Assembly (NCBI GenBank): GCA_021234155.1
Contig: JAJEKV010000382.1
Location: forward strand, 1-64,000
DNA: 64,000 nt
Direction: 5' to 3'
From: Isoetes taiwanensis
Lineage: Eukaryota; Streptophyta; Lycopodiopsida; Isoetales; Isoetaceae
Below the pieces are notes generated by a model. It ran no database searches, was not told the origin of the DNA, and saw only the letters and a list, made by a program, of their open reading frames with translations. Shown in pieces: positions 46,807-58,499 of this stretch (the stretch's first letter is position 1; every line of letters starts with the position of its first letter). Made by a program: the position numbers and the translations under genes.

Positions 46807-47424
46807 TTAGTAACAAATTGAGGAGGTCGTTGTTTCCATGTTGTCTAGAATAGACAATGTGGCTTAGAGGGGGCAAGGGTAATATAGCGGAACTTTTTAT
46901 GATTCATTGATGAAGATAAAAAAACCATTTGTAGGAGGAAATGTAAATTGAGTCAAATTATAGAGATTCGGTTATGAATATGAGAATTAAATTGAAACCA
47001 AGTCTCATGGTTGAAAGATAGTGAGAGTGAAGTATTAGGTTGATCTACTTTGTGATGACTACATAAAAAAAAAGTTATGGAACCATGAGTTTGGAACTAT
47101 AATAGATAATATGGGGAGTTAAAAATTTTAATGTCCATTATTTGATGAGTAGAATCACTTCTAATTGCAAAATATGTCCTCACTTTGCAAGTCAAATTGT
47201 GATTAACGGAAAGAACAATATTTAATTGTTACGCATTAAATAGCTTGTGTTCAATTATCTGCATCTATATCTATGGTTCAATGGCTTGTTGTCTATAGTT
47301 GTAATGATTATTGGGTGAGAGATAGACTGCATTGTGAAGGGGAAGAGATGCGTGCATAAAATGCTTCAAGTATGGTTGCATAGAAAGCTCCACGTTCTCT
47401 GATTTGCAAGAAAGAGTTTTAGGT

Positions 47425-47850
47425 GATTATTTATGGAAGGCTTATACGTGAAAAACTTTCTAGAGTGGAACAAACTTGTCGAAGATAGGGCTTTTATCTA
47501 CAACAGCATTAGATTACCGATGCAGTCTCCAAACGTGGCACGCTACTCTAAGTTAGTCCAGTCCAAGCAGCCGCTACATGTGATGTTAGGCATGGCTTCA
47601 GGCTACTGGGATCATATCTTCCAGAAGTGATGGATGTGCATACTCAGTTATTCCCCCAGGTACTACCTTGACATACATCACAATGTACTATGATTATAAT
47701 TGTGCAATCTGTAAGCATTCTATTACTGCTAAGGTCTCTCCTGCGAAAACCCTTTATGACAGTAAAACATCTTTGTGCTCCCTGATTGTGTCCCATAGGC
47801 CGATTGCCCTCCGTGGACGATAAAAATCAATTCAATTCAAATCTTCATTG
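47425..47850 (+). mobile_element. LINE 3' fragment inside the Helitron
   Basis: A 65-codon frame (47433-47630, QPLHVMLGMASGYWDHIFQK) leads into a LINE 3' UTR and tail: GTCCCATAGGCCGATTGCCC, GTGGACGATAAAAATC, then ATTCA repeats. Same tail family as at 4.2, 6.4, 10.5 and 44.4 kb. Confidence 0.7.
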
Positions 47851-47984
47851 GGATTTTTTAATACATGTGGACTTTATCCAAATGAGAAAATTGCCTTTAA
47901 CAGAAAGGAGGTTCATTTTTGTTCCTTCTTGTTCGGTTTAGTAGTTAGTCCATTAGATTAGCAACTAAGAGACATAAAAATTCT

Positions 47985-47988
47985 ATTC

Positions 47989-48029
<41 letters not shown>
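47985..48029. repeat. (ATCT)n microsatellite
   Basis: About 11 ATCT units after GAGACATAAAAATTCTATTC, which resembles the LINE tail ending, so it may be a LINE tail with a different repeat. Confidence 0.9.
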
Positions 48030-48030
<1 letters not shown>

Positions 48031-50336
48031 AGCTGGATACTATGAGTAATATTTGTCATATTAGCAATTTGTAGATGGGACAATTTTAGCTGCAACTGTC
48101 TGTAGGTGGATCAATTTTTGTTACAATTTTGCTGCAATTGTTTTGGTTGTATTGGATCATGAAGTTGATCAATTAATGATGTTCAAGGGTGTTTCATGAT
48201 TGGTATTGCATGTGAATATCAATGTGTGTGGATCATTGGAAGGAGCCATTGATAAAGTGGGAGTGTTGTCAGGCATAAATGCAATTCTATGCAGGTAAAC
48301 ATTTGTAGACCAAAGGAATAGTTGGTATGTCGTATGTTTGACAAAGGCCTGTGATAGTAGTGTGGTATAAACGAATGCAATTTTCAATTGCGTAAAGCTT
48401 CATATGTAATGTCCTTGCTAGCTTAATGAAATTAGGTCAAGCATAACACAACTTTTATAGATCAACAAATAATAGAGAACCTATATGAACCTTGGGAATG
48501 TCACATTTAAATTCCTTTTGAAGTTGTTTTAGATATTGGATCAAAGAAGCGGACATTGGGGACATTGGGTATTGTTTTTGGTGTTTTGATATTGATCAAA
48601 GGAGACATTGGGTATTGGATATTGGCTTCTGGACGTGCTCATGACTTTGGCACGTGGCCCTTTACCGTCCAACTATAAGTTGGGAGTGCTTTCACACCCA
48701 TGCAAAAACTTCATTGGATTCAAATATTTAAAAAGTCCAACTAAGTGCCTTCGCGTCGATGGGAAAACGACATTGGATTCAAAAAATCGCTATCTATAAG
48801 TGCAAATCATAAGAAATTTTGTTGGATTCAGAATCTCCATCTATAAGTGCAAATGGTGGGTAATTCTGTTGGATTTAATCGTGGGAAACTGCTTTTAATC
48901 CCTCTAGAAGTTTTGACACCTATTATGCACATCGCTTCTATAGTTGCAATAACAATGCCTTTTTAAGTATCTATTTGATCAAAGGTCTTGATATTTTCAA
49001 AAAACATGCATCTAAATTAGAAGATCATGCATCTAAATTAGAAGAAACATGTGGTAGACGACTCTAGGTGCAATTTTTGTGCAATTTTTGAACAGTGAAA
49101 TCCTCAGTAGTAAAATTTCTCTATTGCAAACATGTAAGCAACTAAAAATGCAAAGCTTGAAAGTGCGACCTACATGACTAAGTTAATTAAAAACCAAGGG
49201 CTAATTGCAAGAAAAATTGGAAAGTGCGACCTACATGGTCGTGGTCTTATTTACCATGAACACATGAGCAATGTAATAGTGCAAGAAGAGCCGGAAAGTA
49301 AACAAAACCAAAGGCTTACTTACCACCGGGCAAAAGGTCCAACCTACTCAAAGGACAACCTATTCAAATAACAACGTATTAAGACAACACAAACTGTAGA
49401 GGAATAGGAGGGATTTAAAAAACCTTGGCCTTTGATACAACATTAGAAACTCCTTCGGATGCTAAATACTCATGAAGTTAAGCCCAAACAATGTGATGGT
49501 GAAAAACATGTGAACAGTGCCATTGGCATAATCAAATATAGCTCTTACTATAGGTATCATTAAGCAAAGAAGGTTAATGAATACAAAAATGTGTTTGGTT
49601 AAGAAGGTTATGTGATGGAGTTTTCTTTGTGACGTGAGGCACCAATACAAAAATAAAAGAGTGTAGAGAAATGCACCAAACGGTGGATAAGCTACTTGAC
49701 TTGCAAAATGCTAGTCTAGAGTCAAATATGGAGGGTCAGATAAACACCTTCGATATATAGCTGCATTATTCTATTTTCTACTTACAAATGAGTAGTTTGA
49801 GCCATGTTAACCGGATATTTTCTACGTCCTCTTATTGATGGTTGGTATTTTTTTGAAAGCCTATTAATATGTACAAAATACAAAAGTTACATGTAAATTC
49901 CAATTAAGCATTCTACTATGAATATAAGTTTGTGGCATAGACTTACCTTCCAAGATATGGAAACGGTTTCTATAATTGAACACGAGTAAAAAGTAGCATT
50001 TTCAACGCCTTTGATCATTTTCCATACACAAAGGACCTTGAGAGAATTCAGCTAAATCTCAAGCACACACCTGTACAAATTCTAGTTGTGGAGTTACCAT
50101 GTATAAGGGAGTAGCAATTAAATTCTATCTCACCTAATATAATGTCAAATCTGCATCTTGTGCATTTAGATAATCCGATGTAGATGTGTTAGAGTCTCAA
50201 AGCGTTATGACGAAATTTCCATGGGGCGCTTAGCTTGAAGCATAGCTCGAACTCAGAACCCTACGGACCATATGTCGAAAAGGCGTAGAAAACTTGCGGG
50301 GAGACGTTACATACCCCACATGAAAAAGACATAGGC
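48030..50336. other. Helitron interior, no gene recognised
   Basis: Short duplications such as CTATCTATAAGTGCAAAT (48790 and 48840) and GCATCTAAATTAGAAGA (49007 and 49028) are present. Only short, unsupported frames. Confidence 0.4.
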
Positions 50337-50996
50337 AGTCGACCTTCCACATAAACAAAGTTGATATGAAGGGTTTATGGTGGTTTTGTAACCATATATA
50401 TGCCGCATCCATCTCGAAAGTGTGCAAACATTGATATCCAAATTGTTGCAACTATAGAGAGATGTCAACCAGCCCGTTCTCAACAAGTGTTGTATCATGA
50501 TTTAAGGATAGAATTCTCCAACCCGACAAATGCAACTACAATATTCATATAGTGCAAAGATGTGATCCATCGATACAATACTCAACGATTTGCAAGCAAG
50601 AGATATGCATCAACTTCTAAGTATGGTACCCCTTCTTGCACCTCTAAGCCCATGCTTGATACATGTTAATTTTGAGTCTCTTTGGATCACCATAAAGAGC
50701 CATGTCAATGGTAGGAAAACTAAATCTGGGAGAGACATCTAGACTACTATGCCTAGTTGTTGATGAAATCCAAGACGGAGATAAGAAAATGATGGCATTT
50801 CAGAAATGAAATTAGACTTTTGTTGAAACACCGCTTCTAGATTTACTCAATTTTCTAAGAGCCCACACGATATTGGTGGCATTCACATTAGCCTGGCCGA
50901 TGATGGGATGCAAGGGTAGTTAAGAATGTCTTTGAAGCAACTCGAAGGGCATTACCTTACTTTTGGATTTGTGTATCTTGCCATGTATCCTCACTT
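50337..50996. repeat. direct repeat, first copy (matches 53210-53876)
   Basis: About 660 bp matching 53210-53876 in the same orientation with scattered small indels, starting GTCGACCTTCCACATAAAC and ending near ATCCTCACTTG. The translated frames differ between copies, so it is not under coding constraint. Lies about 2.9 kb from its partner inside the Helitron. Confidence 0.85.
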
Positions 50997-53209
50997 GTGT
51001 CACTCGAGACGCCGGCTTTACCTTGTTTGATAGGCTCTACGTCGGTTTTCAGCAACTTCAAGATTTCAATCCATCTCTGTTGTCTAAAGATCTACCCAGA
51101 GCTACCATGTCCAAGATTTTCAATCCATCTCATTGTATGAGAATCTAGCCGAGCTATTATGTCCAAGATTTTCATTCAACATGATTCGTTATGGCCACGC
51201 ATTTAGGGGATATTGTTAAGTCCTTTAAACATATGAAAGAAATAAAACAAATTCCTGCGAATTTTGGTGGCATCGCTACCAACTCTTAATTGCCGAAAAG
51301 CAGAAAATGATTTGTAGCTATAATTACTTTATGCCCGCATTGGTTATGGTCAACCACTTTTAATATATCATAAATGAACATTTATGTTTGAAGAGAAGAA
51401 AGGAAGCATAATAATAAATAGCAAGAGTTCAAACATACTTGCAAGTGTTTGCATATACAACTAAGAAAGAAGACCATCTGCCAAGAATGTTGACTAACCT
51501 ATGAGTCAATATGGTGTTTCATGACGATGGATCCCTATCAAAGATGTCACCGCATAACAAAGCCCAATCCCAATGTTAGCAAACCCCTGCCCACTTCAAA
51601 TATCTCAATATTATTGTGTAATCTACATGATTTCAAGCTATATTTGGAAGGCATTTGAAAAAAATTTAGGTTCTTGGGTTACTTCCCATTCATTATCTTT
51701 GTTGCAAAGTGATACACAAAGATAGATGCATCTCCCTTCTTGCATATTTTAAGAGCAACCTGTTGTGTATTCTTGCATCTTATCTGGGTGCCCCTATGTG
51801 TATTCTATACCTCCAAGTGTGTCCAATCAATAATAAAAAATAAAGAATATTATGCTAAGAGATACCTGGAATTAAGATTATCTATAATGACTTCTTGCAA
51901 TCGCCTGTTGCCTTTTTTTTTTTCCTTACATCTTCCATCTTCGCCTCAGACGCATCGATGCATATGAAAACTGAAGCCACAAAGTTGCACGGTGCATGTT
52001 TTGGCATAACCACCGGATCCGCATAACAGATCTTCACTCAATTCCCAAATGTGAGTTTTTTCCGATTGGGATACTTTATAGATGGGATCCAAAATGCGAT
52101 TCATACCATCCATATGGCATCTGAGCATGGTTTCAACTATGCAAGCTTGAGTTCTCCAATGCATCAAAACCCATTCTTTAGTCTTTTGATCTACTTTGCT
52201 AGTCCTGTTTCTCGCCTTGAGTCATCCTAAAACGTAGTTTGAGCTTTTGAATATCTCTCCGACCACGCCTCCCAAAGAGGGATATGCTCGTAAAGGGCCA
52301 AACCATGCATACATTTATTTCTAGCATTATAAACTACGTAAAGATGGGGAAAACAATAATAATAACTACCATATAAGTGGGAGACCTTACCACCAAAATG
52401 GGCTGAATGATATTTACATGCCCGAGGATGATTTTTGAAGGATCAAATTGCGTCGTTTGCAATTCCGACATGTTCTCAAATTACCGGTGCTTGTTGCAAT
52501 CATCAAATAATGCTAGCCTATGTAATATTCCAATCAGCATCATTCTAACCAAGAGATAAAATCCTCTAGCTATAGCTACAGTTATAACCTACCTTTACAA
52601 ACCCCTGCTCATGTTTAATGATAATAAATTTTAATCTTCCAGACATTTAGCATCTATATACTAAGAAACGGAGCATATGTATCAATCGAATTCCCAAGTA
52701 AATCCTCAAGCCGACAAATATTCAGAATTCATGCAAATAAGACAATTTTAAACAGAAGATAAGGGGCACCTAAGCTCCGGCTTTCAAAAAAAATGCAGCC
52801 TATTTAGCGCAGCGCTTCCAACAAAATGGAAAGGGATGACATTCCTTTACCCTAATAACGATCATATACTACCACATTGAATCCGCTTAGCCAATCAAAC
52901 TTTGCAAAGAACAAATAGCAGAGCCTAACAAAGGAGGCATGGCTTATACAAAGTTAAATCTCAAACATTCACGCCAGATTCGCTTGTCATACCCATTGTG
53001 GATAGAAGTAGATGCATGTATGGGATAGAAAGGGGCCAAAACACCGCATTTAACATAATAAATTGATGGAGATAAAAAAGCTTTTGAAGGTACCATATTC
53101 AAGCAAATCCAAAGGGTTGAACCGCAAGATAGAGACGGATGTATCTATTTCTAAAATGATACCCTAGGTAATTCGTGCCGTAACATGAAAAAATCTCCAC
53201 ATAGACAAA
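50997..53209. other. Helitron interior between direct repeats
   Basis: Minus-strand frame 52167-51946 (VLMHWRTQACIVETMLRC region) continues coding-like sequence, possibly a captured exon. No family recognised. The rest has no signal. Confidence 0.35.
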
Positions 53210-53876
53210 GTCGACCTTCCACATAAACAAAGTTGATATGAAGGGTTTATGGTGGTTTTGTAACCATACATATGTCGTGATCCATCTCGAAGTGTGCAAA
53301 CATTGATATCCAAATTGCCGCAACTATAGAGAGATGTCAACCAACCGTTTCTCAACAATGTCAGATCATGATTTAAGGATAGAATTCTCCAACCCGACAA
53401 ATTCAACCTGCAATATTCATATAGTGCAAAGATGTGATCCATCGATACAATACTCACACGATTTGCAAAAGACGTGATATGCATCAACTTCTAAGTATGG
53501 TACCCCTTCTTGCACCTCCAAGCCCATGCTTGATACTATCATGTGTTAATTTTGAGTCTCTTTGGGTCATCATAAAGAGCCATGTCAATGGTTTTCAAGG
53601 AAAACTAAAATGGGAGAGACATCTAGACTACTATGCCTACCGTTGATGAAATCCAAGACGAGCTAAAAAATGATTGGCATTTCGTAAATGAATTATTCTT
53701 TTATTGAAACACCGCCTGCATTTACTCAATTTTCTAAGAGCCCACATAGATATTGGTGGCATTCACATTAGTCGCCGATGATGGGGATGCACGGTAGTTA
53801 AGAATGTGTCAAGCACTCCAAGGGCATTACCTTACTTTTGATTGGTGTATCTTGCCATGTATCCTCACTTGAGTGA
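53210..53876. repeat. direct repeat, second copy
   Basis: Partner of 50337-50996. It carries two inserted tracts of 5-10 bp (e.g. GATACTATCATGTG near 53532) and lacks others. Confidence 0.85.
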
Positions 53877-54002
53877 CCGAATGACAAACATGCAAAGAGA
53901 AGAGACGAAGCGCCTAAAACTAAGTATAGATAACATTTCTAGCATTCAAATGGATAAGCAAGACCTCCGTGCATTTGGCGCTCGAAGTAGTCCAAAGTAT
54001 CA

Positions 54003-54365
54003 TTAAATCGTAACAAAGACAAATCCTACTCCATAAATACACCTGAATCTAAAAAATTCAGAGCTCATCAAATTAAAGCACATAACAAAAAAAAGAGATG
54101 ATTGAAACCCGTTACTTACCATGTGCATCAAGGAGATCTTAGCTCTCAGTATAAGTTGGAGTCGACGGAATCCGGGCCTATGGAGTATTGAATTTGTTGG
54201 CCATGTCTTGGATCCAAACACTCCCTGTTTCAATTTAACGCTCTCTCGATACAAAGAAGAGCTAAGACAAAAATCATCCAAAGCATTAGTAGCATAAAAA
54301 AGAATTGGTAAAAAAAAATAAAAATATGGTTGAAAAACATCCATTGTTGCCATGTGGTTTGGCAA
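54003..54365 (-). pseudogene. captured exon-like segment, unknown gene
   Basis: Minus-strand frame of 120 codons; the segment ALDDFCLSSSLYRESVKLKQ ... RRLQLILRAKISLMHM ends at about 54120 with a strong donor, ATGGTAAGT. Upstream are a frame with SIYKSLSMKAPFAKPHGNNG and a T-rich stretch. Exon-intron structure inside a Helitron without transposition genes fits gene-fragment capture. No family recognised. Confidence 0.35.
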
Positions 54366-54614
54366 AAGGCGCTTTCATGCTCAAGCTCTTGTATATACTC
54401 CAAACAGCTTTGGCCAAGCACATTTGTGCAACTAAATTGCTACATTCAATGCGTAGAGAAAGAGGGGATTTCAACCACTACCAGCCTAAGCTTCCATGCC
54501 CTTGAGCCTATTCTAGCAGAAACATGCCAGCCACAACATAGAAACCAATCTAGATCCACTCATAATGTAGAGGTACGTGAAACTTACAAAAGCGGGTTTA
54601 AAACGATCATACCT

Positions 54615-54917
54615 CTATAGTTTCAGCCAAGCTTGGGCAATGTGTCCGAAACCAAGCCATAGCCTATTCCTATCAGTCGGATTCCATCCGCTCTTGGTGA
54701 ATTCCATGAAAAGCCTCCTTTGGGTTTTTACCCACAAAACGTGGAACAATCGACGGAGAAAAGGAGATATAACCATACCTTGTCGATGATTTCTCTTTCT
54801 AAACATGACCCACGATTTCCGCCTCCTTTCATGCCAAGCCCAAGCCATGTTGGCATATGCATGCTTTGAGAAATCGACATGCATAAGAAGATTGGAAACC
54901 GAGAAATCGACATGCAA
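54615..54917 (-). pseudogene. captured 5' exon-like segment, unknown gene
   Basis: 100-codon minus frame starting MHVDFSVSNLLMHVDFSKHA, with a duplicated MHVDFS phrase from a repeated ATGCATGTCGATTTCTC in the DNA. The middle (MAWAWHERRRKSWVMFRKRN) is basic. A GT donor-like site (AAGGTATGG) follows RNHRQ near 54778. It lies near the Helitron 5' end, so Helitron-initiated or captured transcription could start here. Confidence 0.35.
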
Positions 54918-55182
54918 TTGGAAAGAGGAAAATCAAAATCGAAATCATAGCTTAAATTTTTTCCTCGATTTTTTGGAACTCGATTTTGTTTCCGTGGCTA
55001 AAAGCACTAAAACCATAGGAAAATCCCTTTAAAATAATTCTAGAAAAGTTTTTCTCCAAACCTGAAAATCCCAATTTAACAAGATAGATAATCAAAGATA
55101 GATTCTTGAATGTAAAAGAGAAGGAGAAATAGTGCTTTTAGATTATCATCTGTGGTTTTTATATAATCATATAGTAGAGATT

Positions 55183-55740
55183 CATTAGAGGTAATTTGAG
55201 ATCTCCTTTTGTCCCCATAAGAATCCTCCAATAGAATGAGTACTCTACATCAAACTGCAATTAATGCAGCATTAACAACTTCATTGCTGTCGTTTTTTCC
55301 CTATAACTTTTGATCTACTCATGAAAATGTCTTTGCGGCGTTTGTTGCATTAGATGCGTAATGAAAAGATCTTTCAAGTGATATATGGTTATGATGTATT
55401 TCAATACAAGCCATATGTGTTAACCTTAAAAAATATGGTTTTTGCTCTTTTCTTATATATTTACATCCCAAAAGATATAACAATGGGTTGTCATTAGAAA
55501 GATCTTGAGGAGACGAATCCATTGCCACAAATAGTGTTCGAACCTGGAGTTTTTGATCAAAAGTTATAGTAGAAAAATGACACCGCAAAAGTTAGTTAGA
55601 ACGCATTAATTATCACGCCACATAATAATCGAATAAAATACACCGGAGCTCTTCTCTTATTGGACAGCTTTAAAAAGCTGATGTGGCTTTTTTAAGCATC
55701 CCTTAATGGGACAAAATGAGATCTCAAATTACCTCTAATG
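55183..55740. mobile_element. 558-bp foldback MITE in the left arm
   Basis: Terminal inverted repeats start CATTAGAGGTAATTTGAGAT (55183) and mirror at 55740, about 32 bp with one mismatch. GATT flanks both ends (55179-55182 and 55741-55744). Internal sequence also folds: CTATAACTTTTGATC near 55300 against its complement near 55560, and AAGATCTTTC blocks. The right arm of the host palindrome has GATTGATT at the equivalent place (56103-56110, complement). Confidence 0.82.
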
Positions 55741-57375
55741 GATTCTGAATAGTCGAAAAATATATGAGTTAAACACACATAATTGTATTACGGTTGGAGC
55801 ATGGGATCATACTTTACTAAGCCAACCAAATCAGAGATATGATAAATCACAATTTCTTTAATTAAATGCAGGCATTAACAAAACGTTACATTGACAATAG
55901 TAACGTGTTGTTAATGTCTGCATTTAATTAAAGGAATTATGATTTATCATATCTCTGATTTGGTTGGCTTAGTAAAGTATGATCCCATGCTCCTATCAAC
56001 ATGATATACTTCCAAGGACCAATAATCTAAGACAATTTAATAACATCATCCAACCGTAATACAATTATGTGTGTTTAACTCATCAATTTCTCGGTTATTC
56101 AGAATCAATCTCTACTATATGATTATATAAAAACCACAGATGATAATCTAAAAGCACTATTTTTCCTTCTCTTTTACATTCAAGAATCTATCTTTGATTA
56201 TGTTAATTCAATTCAGATCATGTCTCAATCAATTAAATCTACAAACCATCATCAAAGCTCATTAAGTTTTCCCAAACTACATCAACCAAAACATAGACAT
56301 CACAAGAACCCCAAGTGTAAGACTTGATCCCCACCTGGAAATACTTTGCTCCTTCTCCTCGGTTCAATTCTGATCAATCTAGTGCAAGCGCATCCACCAC
56401 AACAAAAAAGGCTTCTTTCCCATGGAAAACTCCTAAGAAATCAAGAATAATATTGTTGCGCTTATATAACCTAGCAATGCATGGACACATTGCATGCATG
56501 TATTCCTAGCGTGTAATCATTTATTTTACCATTGAAAATGCACTCTTATATAATGGCAACATTACTTACATCTTAATGTTGGTGCTAGGTTGCTAGGTCC
56601 GTTAACATCTAATAAGCATAAAAATTGATAGCACTGCATGGATGCGAGTAACCTTCCTACTCGTTATAAAAATTATTCAAAACAAAGTACATAAATCCCA
56701 ACTCGCATTCCAACAAAATCAAAAGAAAGCAAGGCAATATACCTTGAGGAATTGTGCAATAATAGTTTTGTAGCATGGAAATGGTAGTGGCAAGAACATA
56801 TTTTTAAAGTCCAATATCGGTGTTGTTTATTAAATGAAATCCGATTTTTTCTTGACTTGATTATATTGTGCAGAACAATACAACACAAAAACGATCAAGA
56901 AGAAAAATATTACATACAATTGAACAGGATGCCAATGTTGTCAAAATCATCAAAAAAATATTTAGCAAGGCTTCTTGAGGCAGGCTGCTGAGACTGGCAA
57001 AAAAGGGTTCCGACATTGCTTTGAGAATTCCAAGAATCATGACAGTTTTGTCATAGGCTTTGGACCATTTGTGCTAGAGAATTCCAAGAATGCAGTTCTA
57101 GACTAGCATGAAAACTGCTATATATGAAGTTTAGACAATCACCACAACATATATGTGAATCCTTTGGTTATGAAATTCTTAGAGATCATAAAGAATCAAG
57201 TAAAGATTTAAGAAATGAAAATAGATTGAAAAATGGAGATTTTTCTCTCTACATCCTCCTTCATCCTAAAATCCTACTTTATCCCTTAATCTTGACTTGG
57301 GAATATGCCAGATGGGATGGAATATCATCCTTCAATGTGGTTGCCCTAAAAATGGAATATGTTCTGTATAAAATA

Positions 57376-57823
57376 AATAGAGAAAAACCCTTATGTTTTG
57401 CTAAAATTAACAAAACGCCCCTAGTTTTGGGGGTATTTTTAAAATGATCATAACTTTTTTGTAATGATCCAAATGAGAATGAGTCTTTTAGATATATTGT
57501 AGAAGAGGTTGAGATCTTTCCATAAAAGTTAACATATCTTGAATCGGATTCTGAAATCTCAAGTTATAGTCTTCTAAATCCCTCTGAAATTTCTACAATT
57601 TTCTTGTGTATTAAAAATAGCATAACTTGTGATTTAAGACTCCGATTTATATGATCTTACCTTTGATGGAAAGATCTCATCCTTCTTTACAATAGCTCTG
57701 AAAGGTTCATTCTCATTTGGATCGTCACAGAAAAATTATGACCATTTCCATTAAAATACCCCCAAAACTAGGGGCATTTTGTTAATTTTAGCAAAACATA
57801 AGGGTATTTCATAGTTTTTCCCC
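57376..57823. mobile_element. 448-bp foldback MITE
   Basis: Arms of about 220 bp pair across a centre near 57600. The outer arms share CCCTTATGTTTTGCTAAAAT, TTAACAAAA and CCCCTAGTTTTGGGGGTAT. The inner arms share ATCCAAATGAGAATGA and GAGATCTTTCCAT. Flanked by the 8-bp duplication ATAAAATA (57368-57375 and 57824-57831). The left terminus lacks about 11 bp present at the right. No coding capacity. Confidence 0.82.
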
Positions 57824-58251
57824 ATAAAATACATCACAAGGTTTAGGATGTACGTACATAATACACAGTGGTTGCATAAACTAAGAGGATACTTCTATAT
57901 ATCCAGCAGAAAGAAATGTTAAACATAGAAAAATTTTGCTCTTTGGAAATTGAACTCAATTACATCCACTAAGCTGGAATATCAAATCATACCTGCGGAG
58001 TTCATTGCCGATAAGCATTGCATCTTGCTCCATGCATCATGCTCCTCCAAGCTGCAAGAATAGCATGAAATCTACTGACTTGTCACGTATGCTAAAACAC
58101 AATATTCCAAATCATATCAATTTAATACATCCAATGCCTCGTATTCAATAATGTCCAATCTATCATGTCTTAAAAGACCACAAGTTCTCCATCTCATCAT
58201 CAAACAAAACAAAACTATAATGGCGTCTTCATCTTGCCATCACAAGTTTAA

Positions 58252-58470
58252 AACAAAAACAAAAACAAAAACAAAAAAAAAAACAAAAACAAAAACAAAA
58301 ACAAAAACAAAAACAAAAACAAAAACAAAAACAAAAACAAAAACAAAAACAAAAACAAAAACAAAAACATAAACATAAACATAAACATAAACATAAACAT
58401 AAACATAAACATAAACATAAACATAAACATAAACATAAACAAAAACATAAACACAAACATAAAAACGTAT
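58252..58470. repeat. (ACAAAA)n to (ACATAA)n microsatellite
   Basis: About 19 AAAAAC units followed by about 13 ATAAAC units with a return to AAAAAC. It produces fake repeat proteins (KTKTKT; FMFMFM or LCLCLC on minus). Confidence 0.97.
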
Positions 58471-58499
58471 AGAAGTTTATATGTCTCTCCATCAGCGAT

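Larger units (their letters stand above)
46779..55088 (-). mobile_element. Helitron, 8,310 bp, boundaries fixed
   Basis: On the minus strand it begins TCTATCTTGTTAAATTGGG (55088 downward) and ends with a perfect 17-nt hairpin GCCCGGCAACGCCGGGC (46806-46790), a short spacer and CTAG (46782-46779). It is inserted between host A (46778) and T (55089). The intact right arm of the foldback element shows the empty site, reading AATTAACA/TAATCAAAG in the same orientation. All Helitron rules (5' TC, 3' hairpin, CTRR, A/T target, no duplication) are met. I found no Rep or helicase motif, so it is probably non-autonomous, with captured or filler sequence inside. Confidence 0.88.
46395..56606. mobile_element. 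palindromic foldback element, expanded by two insertions
   Basis: Termini GTAACGGACCTAGCAACC (46395) and the complement of GTTAACGGACCTAGCAACC (56606), flanked by ATCTAAT. Left-arm segments 46395-46778, 55089-55182 and 55741-55880 match, in order and as reverse complement, the single right arm (about 55891-56606). The two gaps in the left arm are an 8.31-kb Helitron and a 558-bp MITE. The left arm also lacks about 65 bp present at about 55985-56050. Net element about 1.34 kb, almost entirely arm, with a central loop of about 10 nt (near 55885-55895). No coding capacity of its own. Confidence 0.85.

Noticed and set aside
50337-53876. Direct repeats as LTRs of a retrotransposon
   Set aside because: No TG...CA ends, no primer site, no gag-pol between them.
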